Source: Nocardioides cavernae (GTDB lineage Bacteria > Actinomycetota > Actinomycetes > Propionibacteriales > Nocardioidaceae). From it: DNA of 64,000 nucleotides. Shown here one piece after another: positions 37,101 to 44,528 of this stretch; the stretch's first letter is position 1, and every line of letters starts with the position of its first letter. The stretch is taken from contig NZ_JACCBW010000005.1 of NCBI RefSeq assembly GCF_013410035.1, forward strand, positions 176,907 through 240,906. The letters are read 5' to 3'. The position numbers and the translations under genes are program-made. The notes below the pieces were generated by a model, which did no database searches, was not told the DNA's origin, and saw nothing but the letters and a program-made list of their open reading frames with translations.

Positions 37101-37631
37101 GACCAGGCCGACGGCGCGCTTGCCCGCGTCGCCGGCACCGATGCGCGGGTCGACGGACAGCGACAGGTCGGGAGCGGCGTAGCCGTTGACGGCGGTCAGG
37201 TCGCCCTGCTCGTCGACCTGCGCGCGCAGCATCGAGCCGAAGACGTCGACGCCCCGGTAGGACTGCGTGTAGGTGACCGTCCAGCCGGCCGCGGACTTCG
37301 TCACGCCGGAGCGGACGAGCTCGCCCGGCCGCGCGCCGAAGTTGGTGGCGTAGCGGTCGAGGTAGGCGTCGACCTTGTCCCTGGCCGCCGCGAGGGAGTC
37401 GCCCTCGACGCCCGGCAGGAGGTCGCCCTCGCCCTTGACGCGGATGAAGCCGACCTTCCTGGTCGCCTCCTCGCGCGTCACGGCGACGGTGCCGTCGGCC
37501 CGGTCGGCCATGGCGGCGACGCCGTTGGTGTCGGCCTGTGCGGCCGGTGCTGCCTGCACCCCGATCGTGGGCAGGGCGGCGAGCCCGGCCCCCACGACCG
37601 CGAGCGCAAGGCCCCTGTTGAGGAGCTTCAC
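34197..37631 (-). CDS. Secreted M4 (thermolysin-type) metalloprotease with PA insertion
   Basis: A 1,144-residue exported protease. Signal peptide about 1-28; FTP/PepSY-like propeptide about 45-245; catalytic zinc site HEWGH at 353-357 with E377 in the GALNESYSDVWG motif, and GGVHSNSG at 607-614 (the M4 substrate-side motif). Between these lies a protease-associated domain (about 420-570, CPFATKVANAKAAGATG). After the catalytic unit come a jelly-roll domain (DVLWSEDFEDGLTGW, about 745-930), and Ig-like domains, the last ending KLTFKVVRR. The start is GTG with GGAGG upstream. The 197-bp gap to ftsK (37632-37828) holds both promoters and nothing else recognised. Confidence 0.92.
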   Translation of the reverse strand: MKLLNRGLALAVVGAGLAALPTIGVQAAPAAQADTNGVAAMADRADGTVAVTREEATRKVGFIRVKGEGDLLPGVEGDSLAAARDKVDAYLDRYATNFGARPGELVRSGVTKSAAGWTVTYTQSYRGVDVFGSMLRAQVDEQGDLTAVNGYAAPDLSLSVDPRIGAGDAGKRAVGLVREDPPAHDGETADLTGIAPQGTELVVYRMGATRGEAGDAVLAWKTEVTNEKNVRDVVFIDAQTGKALNRWSLVHDALSRELYEATGTAQAPVLTRVWKEGDAFPGGLNADQQNLVNSAGESYWMFENTFGRDSYDGNGAIMRTVNNDPRISCPNANWNGVTTNYCNGVTSDDVVSHEWGHAYTEYTSGLIYQYQSGALNESYSDVWGETLDLINGREDEDEEYTTKREVGDCDVTAPPGLDMAITAPANLAGPCVAVAATGAKPFTTTATTAQVVRATDAANADGPSTTDGCSAFSNAAAVATRWAYVDRGTCPFATKVANAKAAGATGIVIGNNNVDPPAGFTGDPALYGVMVSQADGAKFKSTADPVTVSVTAEDVSTRPDTTRWLMGEKSTAFGGAIRDMWNPTCYGDPGKVTDAEYKCDPTGADAGGVHSNSGVPNHAYALVVDGGEFNGQTVTGLGLDKAAAIWWRAQTAYLTPQSNFIDAANAFEQSCVDLVGAPINKLTTEPNATPESATPIAAGDCASVQAATAATEMRTEPVKCDFKALLAKDAPATCGDGFTEDVLWSEDFEDGLTGWAASKEVVFAGGINEPWQSVASAPAGTGAAHPSKVAFGPAPDEGQCVNGAGDFSSRDSITGPVVQLPASLRSAKLTFEHYVATEIGYDGGNVKMSINGGPFTAVPAAAFLYNAPTTLTGPATNTNPLAGQPGFTGTDGGQTKGSWGQSQVDLAAAGAKPNDTVQVRFDIGRDGCGGNEGWYVDNVKIVDCKLVTRTTAVHQPEPSTFGTASTAEVTVARDGSVGGAPEGTVTVTDAAGKTLGSATLAGGKASVALPADLPVGANKLTATFSGDGTLAKSSATFTATVKAAPLPGKAESTTTAKVKPEKPRHKQDFRVVVKVEADGTTPTGKVEVRIDGTKVGTARLDDGRLVLKVKKNLKVGSHKLVAKYLGSDTVGTSRDKLTFKVVRR

Positions 37632-37816
37632 TCTCTATCCTCCGATTCCGAGACGCACCCGGAACCCAAGTCGCCCGAGTGATCCGGCTCACCATAAGTA
37701 GGACGTCCGACTTTTGGGAAGGGAGGCGGCCCGACGTCCTTCCTCAACACCTCGTCAAGGCGGGTGCGGCGGCGACACGCACGTGTGTGGTCCCTGTGAC
37801 TGGTGGGACGTGGCCG

Positions 37817-37822
37817 TAGGGT
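37817..37822 (+). promoter_or_regulatory. -10 element of ftsK (leaderless pattern)
   Basis: TAGGGT is 6 nt before the ATG of ftsK. TGTGAC about 16 bp further upstream may be the -35 element. Confidence 0.5.
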
Positions 37823-37828
37823 CGGACC

Positions 37829-40480
37829 ATGGCGACCCGTACGTCTTCCCCGCCGGGGTCGCGGAGCTCGAGCACGTCTGGAACCAAGCGCACCACCAAG
37901 GGTTCGAGCACCCGATCACGGAGTACCAGCAAGCGCCCCGCCCCGCGCTCCACCGCAGCGAAGGGCCGGAGCCGGTCCAGCGCGTCCAAGGGACGCCCGG
38001 CGCCCCGCGCGGTGCGCAACGGCCAGGGCCCTGTCGCGCGCACGTTCGGCGCGCTCGGACGGGGTGTCGCCGCCGTGTGGCTGGGCATCGCCCACTCCCT
38101 CGGCGCGGTCGCCCGGTCGATCGGGCAGTCCGCCCGTGACCTCGACCCCGAGCACCGCCGCGACGGGGTGGGGCTGTTCCTCTTCGGCCTTGCCATGGTC
38201 GTCGCCGCCGCCGTGTGGTGGCAGCTCCCCGGCGGGGTGATGGACTTCGCGCGGTCGGTGACCGCCGGTGCCGTCGGCAAGGTCGGCTGGTTCGTCCCGC
38301 TCTTCCTCGTGTACGCCGGCTGGCGCACCCTGCGCGACCCCGAGCGCAACGGCCCCGCGGGCCGCCAGGTGATCGGCTGGGCGGCCTTCGCCCTCGGCCT
38401 GCTCGGCATCGTGCACATCGCCAACGGCAACCCGCAGCCCGTCCTCGGCGACGCCACGAACCTCCAGGGCGCCGGTGGCGCCGTCGGCTACGTGACCTCG
38501 AGCCTGCTGCTCGACCTCATGCAGACGCCGTACGTCGTGGTGCCGCTGCTGGCGCTGCTGGCGAGCTTCGGCGTCCTCATCATCACCGCCACGCCCGTCT
38601 ACCAGGTCCCGGCGCGGCTGGCCGCATTGCGCGACACCGCGCTGGGCCGTACGCCCGTCACGGACGAGGCCGAGGCCGACGAGACCACGAAGCCGGTGCG
38701 CACCCGCCGCCGCTCGATGCTCGACAACGACGTCGACCCGGAGATGGGCGACCCGGCCTACGACAGCCCCGTCCTGGCCGACCGCGAGCTGCGCAAGCGT
38801 CGCAGGAAGAAGGACGTCGAGCCGGTCGAGGACTACGGGATCGACCTGTTCGCCGACCCCACCGCCGACGCGACCGCCGACGCGACCGCCGACGCGCCGA
38901 CCGAGGTCACCCCGGCGGTCGTCGGTGCCGGCAAGGACGACACCGGCACCCTCGAGCCGCCGCCGCACACCCCGCTGCCGGCGCGCGTCGAGCAGCTCGC
39001 CCTGTCGGGGGACATCACCTACTCGCTGCCGGAGAACTCCGCGCTCAAGCCCGGCTCGCCGCACAAGGCGCGCTCCAAGGCGAGCGACGCCGTGGTGGAG
39101 CGACTGATGCAGGTGATGGAGGAGTTCGGCATCGACGCCACCGTCACCGGCTACACCCGCGGCCCGACGGTGACCCGCTACGAGGTCGAGCTCGGTCCGG
39201 CCGTCAAGGTCGAGAAGGTCACGGCGCTGTCGAAGAACATCGCCTACGCCGTCGCCTCCGCCGACGTCCGCATCCTCAGCCCGATCCCCGGCAAGTCCGC
39301 GATCGGCATCGAGATCCCCAACCTCGACAAGGAGATCGTCTCCCTCGGCGACGTCCTGCGGTCCACCACCGCGCGCTCGGACCACCACCCGATGGTGGCC
39401 GGACTCGGCAAGGACGTGGAGGGCGGCTTCGTCGTGGCCAACATGGCCAAGATGCCGCACCTGCTCGTCGCCGGCGCCACCGGATCCGGCAAGTCGAGCT
39501 TCATCAACTCGCTGATCACCTCGATCCTCATGCGGGCCACGCCCGACGAGGTGCGGATGATCATGGTCGACCCCAAGCGGGTGGAGCTCAACGCCTACGA
39601 GGGCGTCCCGCACCTGATCACGCCGATCATCACGAACCCCAAGAAGGCCGCCGAGGCGCTGGCGTGGGTCGTGCGCGAGATGGACATGCGCTACGACGAC
39701 CTGGCGAACTTCGGCTTCCGTCACATCGACGACTTCAACAAGGCCGTGCGGGCCGGGAAGGTCGAGGTGCCGCCCGGCAGCGAGCGCACGCTGACGCCGT
39801 ACCCCTACCTGCTGGTCATCGTCGACGAGCTCGCCGACCTGATGATGGTCGCGCCGCGCGACGTCGAGGACTCGGTCGTGCGCATCACCCAGCTCGCGCG
39901 TGCCGCCGGCATCCACCTGGTGCTCGCCACGCAGCGGCCCTCGGTGGACGTGGTCACCGGCCTCATCAAGGCCAACGTGCCCTCGCGACTGGCCTTCGCC
40001 ACGAGCTCGCTCGGCGACAGCCGCGTCATCCTCGACCAGCCCGGTGCGGAGAAGCTCGTCGGCCAGGGTGACGGCCTGTTCCTGCCGATGGGCGCCTCGA
40101 AGCCGGTCCGCGTCCAGGGGTCGTGGGTCACCGAGGCCGAGATCCACCAGGTCGTCAAGCACTGCAAGGACCAGCTCGAGCCGACCTACGTCGAGGACGT
40201 GACGGTCCCGCAGCAGTCCAAGAAGGACCTCGACGACGACATCGGCGACGACATGGAGCTCGTGGTGCAGGCCATCGAGCTCGTCGTCTCCACGCAGTTC
40301 GGCTCGACGTCGATGCTGCAGCGCAAGCTGCGCGTCGGCTTCGCCAAGGCCGGTCGACTGATGGACATCATGGAGAGCCGTGGTGTCGTCGGCCCGAGCG
40401 AGGGGTCCAAGGCGCGTGACGTCCTGGTCAAGCCGGACGAGCTCGACTCAGTGATCGCAACGTTGGAGGGGGGAGCCTGA
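37829..40480 (+). CDS. ftsK: DNA translocase FtsK
   Basis: An 883-residue septal DNA pump that segregates chromosomes at division. A Ser/Arg/Lys-rich N-terminus (about 1-65) is followed by membrane helices (about 115-260), an acidic linker with an ADAT repeat, the alpha/beta motor with Walker A GATGSGKSS (549-557), Walker B VIVDELADLMM, and a C-terminal gamma winged helix (ELVVQAIELVVSTQFGSTSMLQRKLRVGFAKAGRLMD) that reads polar DNA motifs. This is FtsK, not a type VII secretion EccC ATPase: there is a single motor and the gamma domain. The stop overlaps the next start. The N-terminus is very basic, probably cytoplasmic. Confidence 0.95.
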   Translation: MATRTSSPPGSRSSSTSGTKRTTKGSSTRSRSTSKRPAPRSTAAKGRSRSSASKGRPAPRAVRNGQGPVARTFGALGRGVAAVWLGIAHSLGAVARSIGQSARDLDPEHRRDGVGLFLFGLAMVVAAAVWWQLPGGVMDFARSVTAGAVGKVGWFVPLFLVYAGWRTLRDPERNGPAGRQVIGWAAFALGLLGIVHIANGNPQPVLGDATNLQGAGGAVGYVTSSLLLDLMQTPYVVVPLLALLASFGVLIITATPVYQVPARLAALRDTALGRTPVTDEAEADETTKPVRTRRRSMLDNDVDPEMGDPAYDSPVLADRELRKRRRKKDVEPVEDYGIDLFADPTADATADATADAPTEVTPAVVGAGKDDTGTLEPPPHTPLPARVEQLALSGDITYSLPENSALKPGSPHKARSKASDAVVERLMQVMEEFGIDATVTGYTRGPTVTRYEVELGPAVKVEKVTALSKNIAYAVASADVRILSPIPGKSAIGIEIPNLDKEIVSLGDVLRSTTARSDHHPMVAGLGKDVEGGFVVANMAKMPHLLVAGATGSGKSSFINSLITSILMRATPDEVRMIMVDPKRVELNAYEGVPHLITPIITNPKKAAEALAWVVREMDMRYDDLANFGFRHIDDFNKAVRAGKVEVPPGSERTLTPYPYLLVIVDELADLMMVAPRDVEDSVVRITQLARAAGIHLVLATQRPSVDVVTGLIKANVPSRLAFATSSLGDSRVILDQPGAEKLVGQGDGLFLPMGASKPVRVQGSWVTEAEIHQVVKHCKDQLEPTYVEDVTVPQQSKKDLDDDIGDDMELVVQAIELVVSTQFGSTSMLQRKLRVGFAKAGRLMDIMESRGVVGPSEGSKARDVLVKPDELDSVIATLEGGA

Positions 40481-42177
40481 TGAGCACGGTCCTTGACGAG
40501 AACGACGTCGCCGGCACGTGGGACGAGGAGACCGCGGGGACTGCCCCCGCGGCCGTCCCCGACCACGTGGAGGTGCGCCGCCACGCCGGCGTCGCCGCCG
40601 GCGTGGGCCTGACCGCCTCCGCGGTCGCGATCGCCTACCTCGGCCGGGCGGCCCAGACCGGCTCGGCCCTCGACTGGGCCTTCGTGGTCGCGATGGGCCT
40701 GCTCGGTGCGTACTGGCTGTACGGCCTCGTCGACGCGCGCACGCCGCTGCTCGTCGCCGACGCGCAGGGGCTGCGGATCCGGCTCGGCCGCACCTGGCGC
40801 GGGCTGCCGTGGACGGCCGTCCACCACGTCGAGCACACTCCCCGCCGCGGCCTGCTGCGCGACGGTCGCCTGGTCGTCGTCCCGCACAACCTCGAGCTGA
40901 TCGAGGCCGAGCTCACCGGGGCCGGCAAGCGGCACACCTCGTTGTCCCGGCTGCTCCACGGCGCCCCGCTGGCCGTGCCGCTCGGCCTCTCGACGCGCGT
41001 CGTGGGTGCCGACGGGGACCTGTCCGAGGCGTTGGCGCGGGTGGCCCGCGACGCCAGCCAGATCGTGGTGCTCGAGCCGGCGGTGCCCGTCGAGGACACC
41101 GTCGTCGAGGACACCGTCGTCGAGGACACCGTCGTCGAGGACGCGCCCGTCGAGGACGCCGTCGAGGGCTCGTCCGCGCGGGAGGCGGTGGCCGAGGACG
41201 AGGTCGTGACCCCGGTGGTCGCGAGCCCCACCCCGGCTGCGCTGCGCGAGACCGGTGCCGCGCGGCGATCGGAGGTCCGCCGCGACTTCGTCGCGGCCGA
41301 CGCCGACGACGACGAGCCGCAGGGCCGTGAGCTCAGCCGTCCCGGCCGGGTCAGCCTGGTCGAGGAGACCCAGTCGTGGGGTGACCGCGTCCGCGCGATC
41401 GCCCGACCGGGGGAGCCCGTCGAGCCGTTGGTGCTCGACGACTTCGAGGTCGAGCCCGCCGAGGACCCGGTCATCGGCCCCGAGCTCGCCGCCGCCCGCA
41501 CCCGACTCGGGCTCAGCGTCGACCAGCTCGCCGAGCGCACCCGGATCCGGCCGCACGTGATCGAGGCCGTCGAGGTCGACGACTTCGAGCCGTGCGGTGG
41601 CGACTTCTACGCCCGCGGCCACCTGCGCACCCTCGCGCGGGTGCTCGGCATCGACGTCGCGCCGCTGCTCGCGTCGTACGACGAGCGCTACGCCCACGCA
41701 CCGATCAACCCGCGCCGCGTGTTCGAGGCCGAGCTCGCGACCGGCGCCAACGGCTCGATCCGCGGCACGCGCGGCGGTCCCAACTGGTCCGTCCTCGTCG
41801 CCGTGGTCATGGCGCTCGTGCTGGCATGGTCGATCGCGCGCCTGGTGATGGACGCGCCTCCCGAGCTGCGCAACCAGACGCCCGTGCTCAACGGCTCCGG
41901 CGGTCCCCAGGGTGCGGGCAACGCGCCGCTCGCCGACGCCGTGCCCGTGGTGGTCAGCGCCGCGAACGGCGGGGCGAAGGTCGTCGTCCGCGATGCGTCC
42001 GGCGAGATCCTCTTCAAGGGCGGCCTGGCGGTCGGCGAGACCAAGGAGCTCAAGGCGTCGCCGCCCGTCCGGGTCCAGTCGACGGACGGGGCGGTCACGG
42101 TGTCGCTCGCGGGCGGCGGGGCGCGGGCCGTGGGGGAGCCGGGCGTCGCCGGCCAGGGCACCTTCGTCGCCGACTGA
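40480..42177 (+). CDS. RodZ-like protein with Cro-type HTH and DUF4115 domain
   Basis: A 565-residue membrane protein. It begins with two membrane helices and a PH-like segment (about 35-150), then a long acidic linker with VEDTV repeats (about 204-228). An HTH_25 domain follows at about 345-410 (LAAARTRLGLSVDQLAERTRIRPHVIEAVE, FYARGHLRTLARVLGID), a further membrane helix (about 446-464) and a DUF4115-type extracellular domain. RodZ links MreB to the wall machinery in rod-shaped cells; the actinobacterial versions downstream of ftsK are poorly studied. The extra N-terminal membrane/PH-like part is a fusion not found in E. coli RodZ. Its ATG overlaps the ftsK TGA by one base. Confidence 0.8.
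   Translation: MSTVLDENDVAGTWDEETAGTAPAAVPDHVEVRRHAGVAAGVGLTASAVAIAYLGRAAQTGSALDWAFVVAMGLLGAYWLYGLVDARTPLLVADAQGLRIRLGRTWRGLPWTAVHHVEHTPRRGLLRDGRLVVVPHNLELIEAELTGAGKRHTSLSRLLHGAPLAVPLGLSTRVVGADGDLSEALARVARDASQIVVLEPAVPVEDTVVEDTVVEDTVVEDAPVEDAVEGSSAREAVAEDEVVTPVVASPTPAALRETGAARRSEVRRDFVAADADDDEPQGRELSRPGRVSLVEETQSWGDRVRAIARPGEPVEPLVLDDFEVEPAEDPVIGPELAAARTRLGLSVDQLAERTRIRPHVIEAVEVDDFEPCGGDFYARGHLRTLARVLGIDVAPLLASYDERYAHAPINPRRVFEAELATGANGSIRGTRGGPNWSVLVAVVMALVLAWSIARLVMDAPPELRNQTPVLNGSGGPQGAGNAPLADAVPVVVSAANGGAKVVVRDASGEILFKGGLAVGETKELKASPPVRVQSTDGAVTVSLAGGGARAVGEPGVAGQGTFVAD
41089..41163. repeat. In-frame 15-bp tandem repeat
   Basis: Five copies of a 15-bp unit (GTCGAGGACACCGTC): the first three are identical, the last two diverged. 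It encodes VEDTV repeats in the acidic linker of the RodZ-like protein. Confidence 0.85.
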
Positions 42178-42276
42178 CAGCGGACGTCGCGGGACCCGCA
42201 GCCCGTGGTGGTGAGAGGCCTCACCGCGACGGCGTTGTGGGTCCGCGACCGATGGACGGGCATACTCACGACTGCG

Positions 42277-43758
42277 ATGACGACTCAGACCACGACCCCC
42301 GAGACCCCGCTGAACGTCGCTGTGGTGACGCTCGGTTGCGCACGCAACGAGGTCGACTCCGAGGAGCTGGCCGGCCGGCTCGAGGCCGGGGGCTTCGTGC
42401 TCGTCGCGGACCCGGAGGACGCCGACACGGTCGTGGTCAACACGTGCGGCTTCGTCGAGGCGGCCAAGAAGGACTCCGTCGACACGCTGCTGGAGGCGGC
42501 CGACCTCAAGGAGTCGGCCGGCCACGGCGGCAAGGCACAGGCCGTGGTGGCCGTGGGCTGCCTGGCCGAGCGCTACGGCAAGGACCTCGCGGAGTCGCTT
42601 CCCGAGGCCGACGCGGTCCTCGGCTTCGACGACTACCCCGACATCGCCTCCAAGCTGCGCGCCATCGTGGGCGGCGAGACGCACCACCCGCACACCCCGT
42701 CCGACCGCCGCCGGCTGCTGCCGATCTCCCCGGTCGAGCGCGACGCCTCCGCGATCTCCGTGCCCGGTCACGACGTACGTGCCGACACCAGCGAGATCGG
42801 CAGCGGGGCGCCCGCGACGGGTCCCCGCGCCGTACGCCGTCGCCTGGACGCCGGCCCGATGGCCCCGCTCAAGCTGGCCAGCGGCTGCGACCGGCGGTGC
42901 TCGTTCTGCGCCATCCCCGCCTTCCGCGGCTCCTTCGTCAGCCGCCGCCCGAGCGACGTGCTGCAGGAGGGCCAGTGGCTCGCGACGCAGGGCGTCAAGG
43001 AGCTCTTCCTCGTCAGTGAGAACTCGACCTCCTACGGCAAGGACCTCGGCGACCTCCGGCTCCTCGAGACGCTGCTGCCCGAGCTGTCCGGCATCGACGG
43101 CATCGATCGGGTCCGCGTGTCCTACCTCCAGCCCGCCGAGACGCGCCCCGGCCTGATCGAGGCCATCGCCTCGACGCCGGGCGTCGTGCCCTACTTCGAC
43201 CTCTCCTTCCAGCACGCCAGTGCCGGCGTGCTGCGCCGGATGCGTCGCTTCGGCGACCCGGACAGCTTCCTCGGCCTCCTCGACACCATCCGCACGCTGG
43301 CGCCGCTGGCGGGCGTACGGTCCAACGTCATCGTCGGCTTCCCGGGCGAGACCGACGAGGACCTCCGGGTGCTGTGCGACTTCCTCGAGGCCGCGCGGAT
43401 GGACGTCACCGGTGTCTTCGGCTACTCCGACGAGGACGGCACCGAGGCGGCCGGCTTCGACGACGCCCTCAAGCTCGACGAGGACGAGATCCGCGCCCGC
43501 ACCGAGCACGTCACCGCCCTCGTCGAGGAGCTCAACGCCCAGCGGGCCGAGGAGCGCATCGGCGAGGAGGTCGTGGTGCTCGTGGAGTCGGTCGACGACG
43601 GCGTCGCGGAGGGACGTGCCGCCCACCAGGGTCCGGAGGTGGACGGCACGACGCAGGTGGCAGACGTGCAGGGCGCGCGGGTGGGCGACCTGCTCACCGC
43701 GGTCGTCACCGGCACGGACGGGGTGGACCTGATCGCGCACGTGGACGGAGTCGCATGA
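42277..43758 (+). CDS. rimO: Ribosomal protein S12 methylthiotransferase
   Basis: A 493-residue radical SAM methylthiotransferase that modifies an aspartate of S12. The UPF0004 domain carries cysteines in LGCARNEVD, NTCGF and VGCLAE; the radical SAM cysteines are C204, C208 and C211 (CDRRCSFC); a TRAM domain closes the protein. The linker between UPF0004 and the SAM domain is long and hydrophilic (about 130-195). The frame is open 24 codons upstream, but ATG at 42277 gives the family N-terminus; CATACT lies 10 nt before it. Its TGA overlaps the pgsA ATG (ATGA). Confidence 0.94.
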   Translation: MTTQTTTPETPLNVAVVTLGCARNEVDSEELAGRLEAGGFVLVADPEDADTVVVNTCGFVEAAKKDSVDTLLEAADLKESAGHGGKAQAVVAVGCLAERYGKDLAESLPEADAVLGFDDYPDIASKLRAIVGGETHHPHTPSDRRRLLPISPVERDASAISVPGHDVRADTSEIGSGAPATGPRAVRRRLDAGPMAPLKLASGCDRRCSFCAIPAFRGSFVSRRPSDVLQEGQWLATQGVKELFLVSENSTSYGKDLGDLRLLETLLPELSGIDGIDRVRVSYLQPAETRPGLIEAIASTPGVVPYFDLSFQHASAGVLRRMRRFGDPDSFLGLLDTIRTLAPLAGVRSNVIVGFPGETDEDLRVLCDFLEAARMDVTGVFGYSDEDGTEAAGFDDALKLDEDEIRARTEHVTALVEELNAQRAEERIGEEVVVLVESVDDGVAEGRAAHQGPEVDGTTQVADVQGARVGDLLTAVVTGTDGVDLIAHVDGVA

Positions 43759-44375
43759 CCACCGACCAGCAGGTCTCCAACTGGAACATCGCCAACGTGC
43801 TCACGGTGCTCCGCATCGTGATGGTGCCGCTCTTCGGCTGGGCGCTCCTGCACGACGGCGGTGAGTCGGCGACGTGGCGGTGGGTCGCGTTCGCGATCTT
43901 CGCGGTCGCGATGATCACCGACAAGGTCGACGGCGACCTCGCCCGCAAGCACGGCCTCATCACCGACTTCGGCAAGATCGCCGACCCGATCGCCGACAAG
44001 GCGATCACGGGCATGGCGTTCATCGGCCTCTCGATCGTCGGCGACATCTGGTGGTGGGTGACGATCGTGGTGCTGCTGCGCGAGTGGGGCGTGACCCTCC
44101 TGCGCCTGTCCGTGCTCAAGACCGTCGTGATCCCCGCCGCGCAGAGCGGGAAGATCAAGACGGTGCTCCAGGCCTTCGCCCTCGCGGGCCTCCTGTGGCC
44201 CCTCCCGCACGGCGACGCGCACGGCGGGGCCTTCGACTTCTGGCCCGGGCCGCTGGGCGAGGTGCTGTTCTACGTCAGCCAGGCGATGCTCGCCGTGGCG
44301 GTCGTGATGACGATGTGGTCGGGCTGGGAGTTCGTCCGCGAGGTGCGCAAGCAGCGCGCCACGCACCCCGCCTGA
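43755..44375 (+). CDS. pgsA: CDP-diacylglycerol-glycerol-3-phosphate 3-phosphatidyltransferase
   Basis: A 206-residue inner-membrane enzyme making phosphatidylglycerophosphate, precursor of phosphatidylglycerol and cardiolipin. The CDP-alcohol phosphotransferase motif is complete: DKVDGDLARKHGLITDFGK...D...D, with the metal-binding aspartates. About six membrane helices. It overlaps rimO by 4 bp. In many actinobacteria cinA follows pgsA directly; here about 9.8 kb of exported hydrolase and GH15 genes lies between them, which suggests an insertion. Confidence 0.94.
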   Translation: MTTDQQVSNWNIANVLTVLRIVMVPLFGWALLHDGGESATWRWVAFAIFAVAMITDKVDGDLARKHGLITDFGKIADPIADKAITGMAFIGLSIVGDIWWWVTIVVLLREWGVTLLRLSVLKTVVIPAAQSGKIKTVLQAFALAGLLWPLPHGDAHGGAFDFWPGPLGEVLFYVSQAMLAVAVVMTMWSGWEFVREVRKQRATHPA

Positions 44376-44528
44376 ACCCTCCGAGTGGGCCACGTCACAT
44401 CGCGACGAAGACGATCGTGAACTTTTGGCAACGATCGCAGGAAAAGGTGCGGTTGCCAGGGGTGAATCCGGGAGTTCGTGGGTCAAGATGCGGTGCACAT
44501 CACCCGCACACCTACATCCGGAGTAAAC

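Noticed and set aside
37632..37828. Possible RNA gene or riboswitch between the M4 protease and ftsK
   Set aside because: No tRNA-like or conserved leader pattern seen; the gap is explained by two divergent promoters.
37829..40480. FtsK as a type VII secretion ATPase (EccC) serving the WXG100 locus
   Set aside because: It has one motor domain and a C-terminal gamma DNA-reading domain, and sits in the rimO-pgsA block; EccC has several ATPase domains and no gamma domain.
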